From contig CM049318.1 of assembly GCA_026874595.1 (NCBI GenBank), forward strand, positions 13,497,241-13,561,240: DNA of 64,000 nt. Direction: 5' to 3'. Source of the DNA: Sipunculus nudus. Taxonomy: Eukaryota > Annelida > Sipuncula > Golfingiida > Sipunculidae. The notes under the pieces are model-generated. The model was not told the origin of the DNA and ran no database searches. It saw nothing but the letters and a program-made list of their open reading frames with translations. Positions within the stretch are counted from its first letter, which is position 1. Every line of letters begins with the position of its first letter. Made by a program: the position numbers and the translations under genes. Shown here one piece after another: positions 12,031 to 21,715 of the stretch.

Positions 12031-13392
12031 GTGACAAAAAAAATCTCTTACAATTAAAGCTTGAAACATAGGCAGACTAAAATAAAGTTGGTTTTGCTGA
12101 TTTTGATGCAGATTGACAAAGTGCAATCGGCGTACCGGAATATCAACGTTTCTCAAAATGTTCAGGTTTTCATGTTTATTGGTTCTTGTCATTGACAAAA
12201 CACAGTGTGATTGTTTAAGTTTACAAGCCAGGATGAACTATGTACTCGATATTTACGCACAATCCAGTAAAATGTTTAATGGAAGCAATATATCACACTG
12301 AACCCGTTGTGCCAAGGCACTATTGGCCTTTAATGGCTTTGTAGTATATATACAATTGTGTGTGTAGCCAGTGGTCCGGTTACCAGGAAACTCACGGCAG
12401 TGATAATGTAACACATGCACACCGCTGGCTGAAACAATCAAGCAGGCTCACGAGGGTAGGCACCCAACACAATGGATCAGATGTACTCATAACAAGTGCT
12501 GTGTCTACCACTTGTATGCGAGCCAACACTTGGCCTATATGCCGTATGAATAAGCTTTTATTCAGGTCGACATTTTCGGGAACGTAACAAGTCATTTAAA
12601 GTATGGTTACTACTAAATTCAGCCGTCTTTGTATCCATGTAAGCCGCACTTTTGTTGCATACACGCCTCCATGCCCTATCATTATACTATAAATTCTATT
12701 TAACTTGAGTTTATGGCACTCATACCCAAATCCACATGACTCCAAAGTGGTCTGTTATTAAAGAACATGGACCAGCCCCTTGTCCAGATTAGGGTAAAAG
12801 GAAGGTTATTTCGTCATTTTTTAATTGTCTGCTGGATTTATCGCCCACTCAACGATTATCATCTACTGCCATGGCAATTTGCAGTTTATAGTTGGTGACA
12901 AAACCATAAGTAAGGTTTGATGTTCATTTTTCAGTTTGGTCTGTGTTTTCAGCGTAATAAACAAATTTTAATACGACTTTTCCATCTTTACACAGTACGT
13001 ATTCCCTCTGATTTTTAGTTTCTATTAAATCTATTAGCAACAGATACGATGACGAAGTGCTACTGGCCTTTAATGGCAGCTGCAAGTACTGTAACCAGGG
13101 GTTACCCCTCAGTAAGTGGTGTGCTTGCTCAAGGATAGGCCATGCAGTACTCCAGCCAGTGTGTAAAATTCTTTAACTTAAGTTCTGCTTTTTGATGTTC
13201 CTCGACATACACTCCAATGCACTCGCACAAACCTGTGGCGTTTGTGTCACAGAGCCACTAAAGATGTGACTTTGGCTATTCAAGTAATTTTTTTTTATTC
13301 TTCTAGTATCAAGTATATGAATTTGAAAATATACAGAAATTTGCAGTTGCAAAAATAAACCCCCCTGTGATAAATCCACATCCTGGCTTTTT

Positions 13393-13393
<1 letters not shown>

Positions 13394-13424
<31 letters not shown>
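13394..13424. repeat. (CT)n microsatellite
   Basis: Pure CT dinucleotide run in the first intron. The paralogous tract at 57365-57410 is longer and interrupted by a TTT. Confidence 0.95.
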
Positions 13425-13428
<4 letters not shown>

Positions 13429-13581
13429 GAGTATATAACAAATCACGCCACCCTATTCAGTTCATATGTCAGAGGGATAAGGAGAACTCCAACCCGTATA
13501 CTGGCTAATCAAATAAAGGTACAATATGTGGTTTAATACTCCTAACAAATGTAAGATTAAAGTTCACATTCCATGCACTTA

Positions 13582-13794
13582 CAGGGGCGGATCCAGGATT
13601 TAGGAAAAAGGGGGGGGGGGTCCTACGTAGGAGGACAAATGCAAACCCTAAAAAAAGGTCCCAAGGTCCGGCAAAGGGGGGGGGGGGGGTTCCAGGCCGC
13701 AAAATTTTGTCTGAACCCCTTAAAAAGGTTGCTTCGGATGAAAGGGGGGGGGGGGGGTCCCGAACCCCTGGACCCTTCTCCTTGATCCGCTACC
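13582..13794. mobile_element. Small non-autonomous element with G-runs
   Basis: The element starts CAGGGGCGGATCCAGG and ends CCTTGATCCGCTACCG, giving imperfect inverted ends around GGATCC/GGATC. It contains three runs of 10-14 G. The orthologous copy at 57567-57769 has shorter G-runs at two sites. A partial copy lies at 4815-4932. It has no coding capacity. The G-runs could form G-quadruplexes within the TRIM pre-mRNA. Confidence 0.6.
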
Positions 13795-15023
13795 GACTTC
13801 TAGAATATCTGCATAGTGCTATTACCAGGGTGTATATCAAATATTACTAAAGTAAGCTTCCACCTGGCATGAGCATTATGAAATAAAATCCCTCCAGGTT
13901 CAGAGCTTCAGCGGAAAACTAGCATAGCGAACAAACGGAGTGTTAATCTAAAATTTCAGATAGAGCTATTTACTCATTCACAGGTCCACCGGTCTAGGAG
14001 GGGGTGTCATGTACTGTTAAACAATACTTTATCCACCTGTTTTAGAGGCCTTTAGTGCAAGACTGATTAAATTCACAAGATCTGCAAAATGGTAATGATT
14101 AAAATATTTATTTTATTAAGAAAAGCAGTAAATCAAAGATAGATGCCTATTGGACTCATTTAGTGTGATATGAAATAACAAGAATATACATTTTATCATG
14201 CTAAATCTTACAAATGGTTATCCCTAACCAAATGGTGCGCTTCCTGGCGGGATTATGGGCTCTAACTACTACAATCCTGTATCCCTGCAAGATATCCAAC
14301 ATTTGGTGTATTGACATAGAGAGATTGAGAGAAAGGAAAAAAAGGTGTTCATATAATATGTAATATTTTTTTGTTAGGTGTACATATGTTTTTTATAAAT
14401 AAGTGATGATCCCGCTGTTTAACTTTAAAAACCAGTGACAAAATGTAAATTAAAAAAAACTATTTAGACTATGCTTATCTCATTCTTCTGTACACCTATT
14501 TAATAGTGTGTTTTATTAATAATAATTTTGTGCTAATTTTACTTAATGAAAAATTAAAAGGAAAATTACAATAACTGATAATTAATAGGAATTAACTGGT
14601 GGTAAATGATGGATTATGATATAAAATTATACAGATAATATTGGGTAGCGGGCTACCTCTCACTCTGGTTGACCCCGTTTCCTGGTTGAATAGACTATTA
14701 AAAATTACATGTATAAGGTATGTTGAATAGAAATCATCCAGCCGGATGCTTGGCATGACACAGATCTTAAACATAAGACCTAGTATGTTCATGGGGGCAC
14801 TGACAATCAGTGTCCCCATGTACAATCTAATATTAGAATGCAGACGGGTTATATGATCTTGTAAACCCTATATTATGGTACAGTATTTATAGGCCATTGC
14901 ATGTAGAAATATTTTAAATTCAGCTGGTCATTATGGCCCATGGGTCACTTCTTGATATGTATTCATTGTAACATAAGGAGATGTCCTTCATTTGTTTTTC
15001 TCTCATTGTAGAAAGACGACAAA

Positions 15024-16871
15024 ATGGCGTCATCAAGCACAAGGCAACTGCTTGAATGTTCCATCTGCCTCACAGAGAAAGTTGGCAAAACACCACGATC
15101 ACTTTGCTGTCTACATTCTTTCTGCCATGACTGCCTCGTAACTTTGTTTGATTCCACCGCCACCCGCAATGACACAGGGCGCCAGTTAAAATGTCCAGTG
15201 TGTCGTCGAGTCACTGTTATACAAGGTGGAATTGAAAGCTTACCTGTTGACTTCAGACTTCAAGATATGGCTGATTTAATCAGTCAGACTCAAGACGCAT
15301 GTCAGTGCCGCCAATGCAAACAAAAGGTTGTCTCCTGTCGTGCAAAATCTGCCTGTCAGAAGTGCAACTCTGTTTATTGTGAAAAATGTTCCATAGAACA
15401 CACAAATATTGCCCTGTTCTCGGACCATAAGATGGTGAATGCGTTTTGCAAGCAGCACGGAAGGCCGTTCAGTTACATCTGTGAAACATGCATTGCTGGG
15501 GTTTGTTCAGATTGCATAACTTCAGAAGCACATGCCAATCATGATCACAAGAAGGTGAAATGCGGACGTAAATTAGTGAGCAAAAGGATGACAGACACTA
15601 TTACCAAAATGAAGAATGCGGGCCAAAATCTGGAACAGTATATTAACATTAAAAAAGAAGAAAGTCAAGCAAAAAGGCCAAAAGTTGAGGAAAATATAAA
15701 GGCACAAGGTGACAGAATGAAGGCTCAAGTTGATAAGATGGTTGAGGAAACTATCAAGCAGCATGCAGAGAATCAGTCTGCATCCTTTGAACGATTGTTC
15801 CAGGTCTACCGTGAGGCATGTGACAAGACGACAGAGATCGAGGCAGCAGAAGCATTACTCAGAATGGATTCAGGGGACTTCTTGGCAAATTTACATTCTG
15901 TGGATGCTTGCCTTCAAACAGAGATGAATAAGATAGAAAAATTAGGAAAATCTCTCCCGGACCCTTCGCTCCATTCATATGTTGAATGTAATTTGAGGCT
16001 TGTTGACAGACGTGCTGGTTCACAGGCAAGATGTGGTTTGGATGGTGTCTTGGTAGGACTGGAGAGAGCAAGATTGCAAATAATGCTTGATATTGACTGT
16101 TCCGTCACCCTTCCTGAACAGCAAAGTCCTTTCTGGGTCAGTGTCACCTCAGACGGGTCCGCTGTGGTGAGCAGTCGGCAAGGAAATGTCGTCCATAAAA
16201 TCAAGATATGTGGAAATGCATCTAAGATCTATGAAGGCAATCGTGTGTGTGGTACCTGTGTGGACGATGAAGACAATATATACATAGCACAAACTAACGG
16301 TTGTGCGGTCATCAAATGTAATCCGTTGGGAAGATCTTTCATAATGAAACTGAATTCTGCTTTACAGTACATCACTGACATCAATGTCAAAGGCAATGAC
16401 CTCTTTTTATCAAGTCGAGGTGGGATCTTTACCCGCTCACTCTCCGGTCCTGGAGGAAAAGAAGTCTTGAATTTACGCAATTGTCCTTACTTCACTATTA
16501 CTGAAAATCCTCTATCTGAGGTCAAATTTATCGTCACAACCTGGGACCCACATGAAGTCAAGTTTTATGATACCAATGGCAATAAGATAAACCAGATGGG
16601 AGACCATAGCAGACCTGAACTTAGATTCAGCGCCCCAATGGGTATCACACAACTTGCAAATGGCCATTTCCTTGTTGCTGATTATTATAACAGTAGAATT
16701 GTTGAGTTTCTCATTGACGGCAGCTTTGTCAGGAATTTGTTGACAAGAGATGATGGTTTGCGTTTCCCGACTGGTATTGCTTATATCCATCCCTATCTGT
16801 GGGTTTGTGAAAACCATCGTTCAGACAACTTGAGAAAGGTCAAACTTTTTAGATTTGTTAATCTGCCTTAA
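15024..16871 (+). CDS. TRIM-type RING/B-box/coiled-coil/NHL-like protein, copy A
   Basis: The 615-residue protein has a C3HC4 RING (C12, C15, C29, H31, C34, C37, C57, C60), a B-box1-like motif (C95, C98, C111, C114, C119, C122, H126, H135) and a B-box2 (C142, H145, C153, C156, C161, C164, H170, H173). A charged coiled coil covers about 185-310, and a C-terminal NHL/beta-propeller-like region about 365-610 includes FSAPMGITQLANGHFLVAD at 535-553. This order is that of TRIM proteins with NHL-type C-termini, known in metazoans as RING E3 ubiquitin ligases; substrate and pathway cannot be read from sequence. The ORF is one exon; the start has good context and lies 12 nt after a strong 3' splice site at 15011. 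The paralogue at 59000 differs at 36 residues by eye, none a predicted zinc ligand, and is five residues longer because TAA here replaces TCA there. No gene symbol is assigned because invertebrate TRIM expansions lack one-to-one vertebrate orthologues. Confidence 0.93.
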   Translation: MASSSTRQLLECSICLTEKVGKTPRSLCCLHSFCHDCLVTLFDSTATRNDTGRQLKCPVCRRVTVIQGGIESLPVDFRLQDMADLISQTQDACQCRQCKQKVVSCRAKSACQKCNSVYCEKCSIEHTNIALFSDHKMVNAFCKQHGRPFSYICETCIAGVCSDCITSEAHANHDHKKVKCGRKLVSKRMTDTITKMKNAGQNLEQYINIKKEESQAKRPKVEENIKAQGDRMKAQVDKMVEETIKQHAENQSASFERLFQVYREACDKTTEIEAAEALLRMDSGDFLANLHSVDACLQTEMNKIEKLGKSLPDPSLHSYVECNLRLVDRRAGSQARCGLDGVLVGLERARLQIMLDIDCSVTLPEQQSPFWVSVTSDGSAVVSSRQGNVVHKIKICGNASKIYEGNRVCGTCVDDEDNIYIAQTNGCAVIKCNPLGRSFIMKLNSALQYITDINVKGNDLFLSSRGGIFTRSLSGPGGKEVLNLRNCPYFTITENPLSEVKFIVTTWDPHEVKFYDTNGNKINQMGDHSRPELRFSAPMGITQLANGHFLVADYYNSRIVEFLIDGSFVRNLLTRDDGLRFPTGIAYIHPYLWVCENHRSDNLRKVKLFRFVNLP

Positions 16872-17171
16872 CAGGCACGCCAGTAAATAGCTTTTTGTTA
16901 TAGTAACCAGCCTAGCCTACCGCAGGTGACCACTGACTAATCGTCCTGCCTTTGTCTCCCAATGAGGTCTTTTGTGAGGCCTGGTGACAAGGTCCTCAAG
17001 CTTGAACTGTATATTATGCATGGAATGGACTTTTAACTTTGTTAGCTGAACTTAATAGTATACATGAACTATAATATAACCCTATTGTTTTGATATAACC
17101 CTATTGGCTAGCAGGGTTGCAGGTCAAAATGTGAATTATTATTTTTGTGCAGTATCTCGATAAGTGCAAAA
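16872..17171 (+). other. 3' flank / probable 3' UTR of TRIM copy A
   Basis: No AATAAA occurs between the stop codon and the SINE remnant. The nearest canonical signal is AATAAA at 17371-17376, inside the SINE. A tandem-like phrase ATATAACCCTATTG occurs twice at about 17075-17105. No other gene is visible. Confidence 0.45.
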
Positions 17172-17440
17172 AATGAGTTCAAATTTCAGCCAAGGCGCCC
17201 GACCAGGGTGAGCGCTCTGCAGGCTTAAGGAAAAAAGGCCTTGCCCAAGAGTTTCACTCACAAACGAGTGCGCCTTTCGGGGGTACCTCGATGGAATGAC
17301 CGATCAATGGGGACGATAACGCAGCAGGGCCCACAGGTGCATTAGTCACTTGGCCTGGTTGATGCCAGGAAATAAAATTAGAGGAAGTGCGTAATACTGA
17401 CCTGTCACAAAGTCCGAAACCGGAATGGAATTTCATAGAT
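17172..17440 (+). mobile_element. tRNA-derived SINE fragment (5' truncated)
   Basis: It begins with a B-box-like GAGTTCAAATTTC and continues through GCGCTCTGCAGGC, a TTTCGGGGGTACCTCGATGG block and a terminal CCGAAACCGGAATGG. The same blocks appear in inverted orientation in the longer copy at 27915-28222, which still has its tRNA-like head, and in the paralogous copy at 61140-61412. This copy lost its head. It carries AATAAA at 17371-17376, the nearest canonical poly(A) signal to the TRIM stop codon. Confidence 0.7.
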
Positions 17441-19349
17441 GTAAATTTATGTAGTTAGTTCGCATTAGAAAAAGGGAGTCTGTTCCCGCCATAAAAAGTA
17501 TTAAAAGCATTACGACGTTTAAGTCTGGATGTGAATGTAGTGTTTATGGGCTTCTTTCTGGAGTAACCACGGATGTTTGGGAAAAGTAATAGAATGCAAA
17601 TAACCTAACTTTGTTCTTTTTTCCCTGCTTTAGGTAGAATTTGACAAACCCTCAGTATCATATAAGCAAGAATAATGAAACAGAAAATAGCAAGAATTTC
17701 TTATATATGTTTATAACATAGATACTGTTTATGCTACAGAGTTCTAGATTCTAGCTGTAGGCGACATAATTGATATCGTATGTGTTTAAACGAGAATATA
17801 CAGGATTTGTATAAAACAAAGCATGTTACATTCTCGTGGTAGACAGGCCTAGCCCTCTTTAGTCTTTAAGCATTGGGTATGCTTACAGTGACACATCTGT
17901 GCTTACAGTGACACTTTAAAATTCTTGCGATATATTCCGCAAAACAGGAATTGACGAGATTTACACAAATGTCAACTTAACACCCAGACCTTTTTAAGAC
18001 TCGACTGGTTGCTTTGAGAGGCAATGAATAAGCATTCAGTAGTAAAGTAGCAGGTATCTCTAAATGTCTTCACTTTTGTTGAAAGGGAACAAACAAAGTT
18101 GAACAGATCATTGTTAGGTACTACAAAATGTACAGATTTTCATTGCATTTAATAGCCTTTGATGGCTTCTTAATCCTTGATTGTATCACACCTCGTCATA
18201 TCTGCACTAAAATGTGAATTCTTTGATATCATCATAGTTGCCTATCTGGGAGGCCTGGCGACTATATTGCTTGGATAGGGATACAGGGATAAGGTTTTAA
18301 TACATAATTGTATATAGATTAATGGACAATTATGTGTATAGATTATTGAACATTTATGTGCAATCAGGTGTAGGTAATATTCAGTTCCTAGTATATACAA
18401 CAGGTTACATTGGGAACTCACAACTTATTGGTGGCTGAGGGGATTCTTTTATCAGTTGCTTTCATAAATGTTATCTTTATAACTAATTATGTTTTACTGA
18501 AAAGGTATTCCACTCTGGTGAATAGAAACTGATTCTAGATATCACGGTACCTTGTGCTTATATATATATATATATATATATTTCTCTGACTTGGTATATA
18601 GCGTAGGGATTTGAGTGCCATTTGCATAAACATCCGGATAAAAACCTGACTGTGTTTTGTTTTTCGTTAATGAATGCGCTTTTTACACATATGGGACTTT
18701 TGTGTTTTTTTTTCTGTGTGAATGAATCAAGTGTGCATATGAGTGTGTTAAAGTGATAGAAATATTGTTGCCCACAAAGTATATTAAATACTGTGATCAC
18801 TTAAAATTAAGCACAACACTTTCTTTATTAAATGACGTCACAAGAATAATACATAGGGTGTCCATACCCTCCTTATTAAATGTAGTGGGGCAAGGTGAAT
18901 TGTTCATCTGTGTCACAAACACTGTTGTCCTTTAAAACACATATAAAATCGTTTCCAATTATAAACATAAAATTTTTTTTCTAATATGGTATGACTGTTC
19001 TGAAATATATATAAAAAGTGCTTAAATTATGCTTCATTGATTGGTCGAATAAAGAAACACTATAATTCACACCGACCTCCTTCATTACATATATATTTTG
19101 TCGAGAAAACCACAAAAGTGACATTCTTTTCACATGTAGAGCAGTGTTGTGACGACACAAGCACTTCTGTAAATGTTTTTTTTTCGGCCAGGGTTAAAGT
19201 GCAGTTCCTCATTCTCTCAAAGTGAAAAATCGAGCCGGCCTTCATTTTAATATGTGTAAGTAAATAACCATATAGTCATTAATTATGCCGTAAATTTCAT
19301 TTGTTTCATATAGTTATAAGAAAGATGTTCCTTATTTTATGTTTATTTT
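17441..19349. other. AT-rich spacer downstream of TRIM copy A
   Basis: No gene recognised. A TA microsatellite at 18559-18581 corresponds to a much longer one in copy B (62535-62612). Two adjacent phrases GCTTACAGTGACAC near 17880-17915 form a short direct repeat. The rest matches copy B closely. Confidence 0.6.
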
Positions 19350-20035
19350 TTATTTTATTTAAGTATATTTAAGTGCCATAGTGACTGTATTATAATACAA
19401 TCGCTTTAAGGCATTGTACACAGTAAAATACATTAAGATGATTAAAAAAGAATTTGAGAGACAGATAATACAGTTAAAATGACTAAAAAATAGATATGCA
19501 GAAAACTAAATAATCGAGAATCCAAACAAAGTGGATGATAACGGCTAATAATATTTCAACTTGAAAAGGTGTGTTTTCAGTAGTCTTTTGAAACACGGAA
19601 CACTTGAGGCATCCTTGATATGCTGAGGAAGATTATTCCAGAGGATAGCGGAGGAGTATTTAAATGATCTCTTTCCGTACTGTGTCCGGGCCCTCGGCAC
19701 CTCAAAGAGAGATTTATTGGCCGACTTTAGTGCACGCACCGGGCAAAATTCCTTAATCATATCAGCCAGGTATATGAAGGTGCTAAGCCATGGAGGGATT
19801 TGAAGGTAAGCAACAGTATTTTAAAACAAGGTCTGTACTCCACCGGCAGACAATGTAGCTCCATAAGTACCGGTTTGATAAGTGCTCGCCGCTGGGTGAG
19901 TGTAATAAGCCGAGCAGCACAATTCTGAAGGCGCTGCAGCCTGCCAATCTGAGCACGGTTGCTGCCATACATAAGCGAATTGGCATAATCTGCTCTCGAG
20001 GTCACTAAGGCTTGCACCAGCATTTTGCATGCATT
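19350..20035 (-). mobile_element. 5'-truncated non-LTR retrotransposon (CR1/L2/Jockey-like) fragment
   Basis: On the minus strand, 20023-19757 and 19760-19545 encode the C-terminal end of a non-LTR reverse transcriptase protein: SRADYANSLMYG, LQRLQNCAARLI, LHCLPVEYRPCFKILL and HGLAPSY, then ILWNNLPQHIKD and CFKRLLKTHLF. These match the conserved tail found in CR1/L2/Jockey-type LINEs. A one-base frameshift near 19760 separates the two frames and is shared with the copy at 63574-64000, so the element was dead before the segmental duplication. An AT-rich 3' end follows to about 19350. Exact clade is uncertain. Confidence 0.88.
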
Positions 20036-20659
20036 TTCTTCACACTAAAGATTCATGGCCCTTTTTTTAAATACATTATCCTGTATGCGAGGGGCGCATG
20101 GATAAAAAAACCCAGAAAAACAAACGTTAACATTCATTTTTTTGTAAAACTTTTCACCACACTTGTTCCATGATAGTAACAAGACTAAATTTAACTCACT
20201 ACGGTATTATTTTCATTTAACGTAGTTTTCATTTTAATTTTAGAAAGAAAATACAACAGTCGTGTCATTTATTCAGATCTAATTACGGCATTATCTTAAA
20301 ATTAAGTCTACCTTTGAACTGCATCCGTCATAGTAGAAGAAAATCAACTCTACATATTTCTATGACCATCAAATTAAAATTATGTAAAAAAATCACATAT
20401 ATATTCCTTTAATGCTGCAGGTATGTAAAAATAATGGGCCACAGTTTTTTTTTTAAGAATATTACTAAAGTTATTCAATTTCACTTCATTTGTCCATTGT
20501 GAGAACAAAATCATAAAAAAGCAGAAACTTCAAAATGATTCATGCACACTGTGCACTAACCTTTTCGTTTCCCGGACACAGATGGCGCTGCTCTGCAAGG
20601 TATATGTTCGGTCCCTCAAGTGAAATCTTATTCATTCTACTTTAACGTCACGGTCAGTT
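20036..20659. other. AT-rich sequence, no gene recognised
   Basis: Plain AT-rich DNA between the LINE truncation point and the tRNA gene. Nothing coding or repetitive stands out apart from homopolymer runs. Confidence 0.5.
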
Positions 20660-20747
20660 GCTCCAGTGGCACAATCGGTTAGCGCGCCGTACTTATAAAC
20701 AGTTATGAGGCATGCGGAGGTTGTGAGTTCGATCCTCACCTGGAGCA
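20660..20747 (+). tRNA. tRNA-Ile(UAU) with a 14-nt intron
   Basis: A full cloverleaf can be drawn. The acceptor GCTCCAG pairs with CTGGAGC (20740-20746), with discriminator A at 20747. The D-arm has one A-C mismatch (GCAC/GCGC). The anticodon stem CCGTA pairs with TGCGG (20713-20717), and the loop CTTATA-A carries anticodon TAT at 20694-20696. The T-arm is GTGAG/CTCAC with loop TTCGATC, giving a good B box (GTTCGATCC). An intron at 20698-20711, directly after position 37, is the standard nuclear site; animal tRNA-Ile(UAU) genes are typically intron-containing. The mature length is 74 nt. A TTTTT Pol III terminator follows at 20751-20755. The single D-stem mismatch is the only flaw. Confidence 0.95.
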
Positions 20748-20750
20748 CGG

Positions 20751-20755
20751 TTTTT
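20751..20755 (+). terminator. Pol III T-run terminator of the tRNA gene
   Basis: A run of five T begins four bases after the tRNA discriminator base, the usual position for Pol III termination. Confidence 0.8.
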
Positions 20756-21059
20756 AATGCCAGTAAAGCCCTATCCTTCATCATGATGATCAATGAAAAT
20801 CAGGGCTCAATAATCCACGTCGGGCGTACTCACGCACATTCCTCTCGTGTATTTCGGCATCATGGAAGTCAAAGAAAGAGTTATCGATGAGAACTGCTCA
20901 ATTATTATTCATGTGTGACTAATTTTTTTTTTAATTTAAGTAGTGAAACCTTGAAATGTCAAAGGATATAACTGGCTAGAATAATATGATGGATTTACCA
21001 GTGGCATGTTGATCATCAGATGCCGACTGCCAGTAGGAAGTTCAGAAATATGTACTCTC

Positions 21060-21108
<49 letters not shown>

Positions 21109-21334
21109 TTACAAACGTGATCGAAGATGATGAAGACCTTCACCTCGCTAAGGGGTTGACAAGTACCTTTGGCGCAAGTCTCTTGGGTTCATTTTAGCCA
21201 AGGGATTTTTTTATTTATTTTATCTTAACTGACTAAAAATGATTTGTCGTATCACCTTTTTTATTTGTTGTCGGCTGTTATCCCTCTTTTAACAGGGCAC
21301 CAATTCTTATGCTATGACCCAATAACTTCTGACT
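20756..21334. other. Spacer with (GT)n/(GTGC)n microsatellite at 21063-21108
   Basis: The spacer holds a GT run followed by GCGTGCGT repeats. A purine/pyrimidine alternating tract of this type can adopt Z-DNA. No gene is recognised. Confidence 0.7.
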
Positions 21335-21715
21335 TAAAGGGAGCCAATCACCTATCTGACCTTTATAAACTATAGAGGTAAACCATGCATTGGAGCTTTT
21401 ATATGGAAAAAAAATAGGCCAGGACACGTGGATATCACCGCACACAGGCTGCTTGTTGTGTTTATAATATGTGGGTGCCCGCCAAAATAAATAAATTCAA
21501 CAAGGGCATCTGGCGGCAAGTGTTTTCCCTGTTTGTCAACACTATTGTGTTTACAGACACATTGTTGATAACACAACTTCATACATCCTGCACGGAGGCA
21601 TTCAAAGAACTTTTCATTATCAGAAATACCCTTAGATCATTAATATATACACAGAGAAAACCGGAAATCACATAAATTCTTTTTTCCAAAGGTGGGTGAC
21701 CAGGCAGCTTTATAC
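21335..21715 (+). repeat. Dispersed repeat, + arm of an inverted pair
   Basis: It matches the reverse complement of 29780-30240. Shared phrases include CCAATCACCTATCTGACCTTTA, GATATCACCGCACACA, CCCGCCAAAATAA, TTTGTCAACA, TCATACATCC and CTTAGATCATTAATATA, all in the same order. The arms are diverged by substitutions and indels. Short frames in the two arms do not agree in protein sequence, so it is not a shared exon. Element class is unknown. Confidence 0.8.

Larger units (their letters stand above)
12031..15011 (+). other. Remainder of first intron, TRIM copy A
   Basis: AT-rich intronic sequence with no recognised gene. It contains a CT microsatellite at 13394-13424 and the G-rich element at 13582-13794. 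Two short segments near 12300-12340 and 13050-13090 share the phrase CTGGCCTTTAATGGC, suggesting an old internal duplication. It ends in a strong polypyrimidine tract and AG at 15010-15011. Confidence 0.6.
5667..20040 (+). repeat. Segmental duplication, copy A (TRIM-bearing)
   Basis: This block is repeated in the same orientation at 49504-64000 (cut by the window end). The order of parts is the same in both: dispersed repeat with TA microsatellite, AT-rich DNA, CpG-rich promoter region, first exon, minisatellite intron, G-rich element, TRIM coding exon, SINE, TA microsatellite and LINE fragment. From about 7560 (matching 51536) onward identity is high; TATA box to ATG measures 4709 bp here and 4719 bp in copy B. 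Left of that point the copies are clearly more diverged. Only substitutions and small indels distinguish the high-identity parts. Confidence 0.92.

Noticed and set aside
21469-21675. 68-codon frame in the inverted repeat, considered as a shared exon
   Set aside because: The frame in the other arm (30044-29844) does not give a similar protein despite clear DNA similarity.
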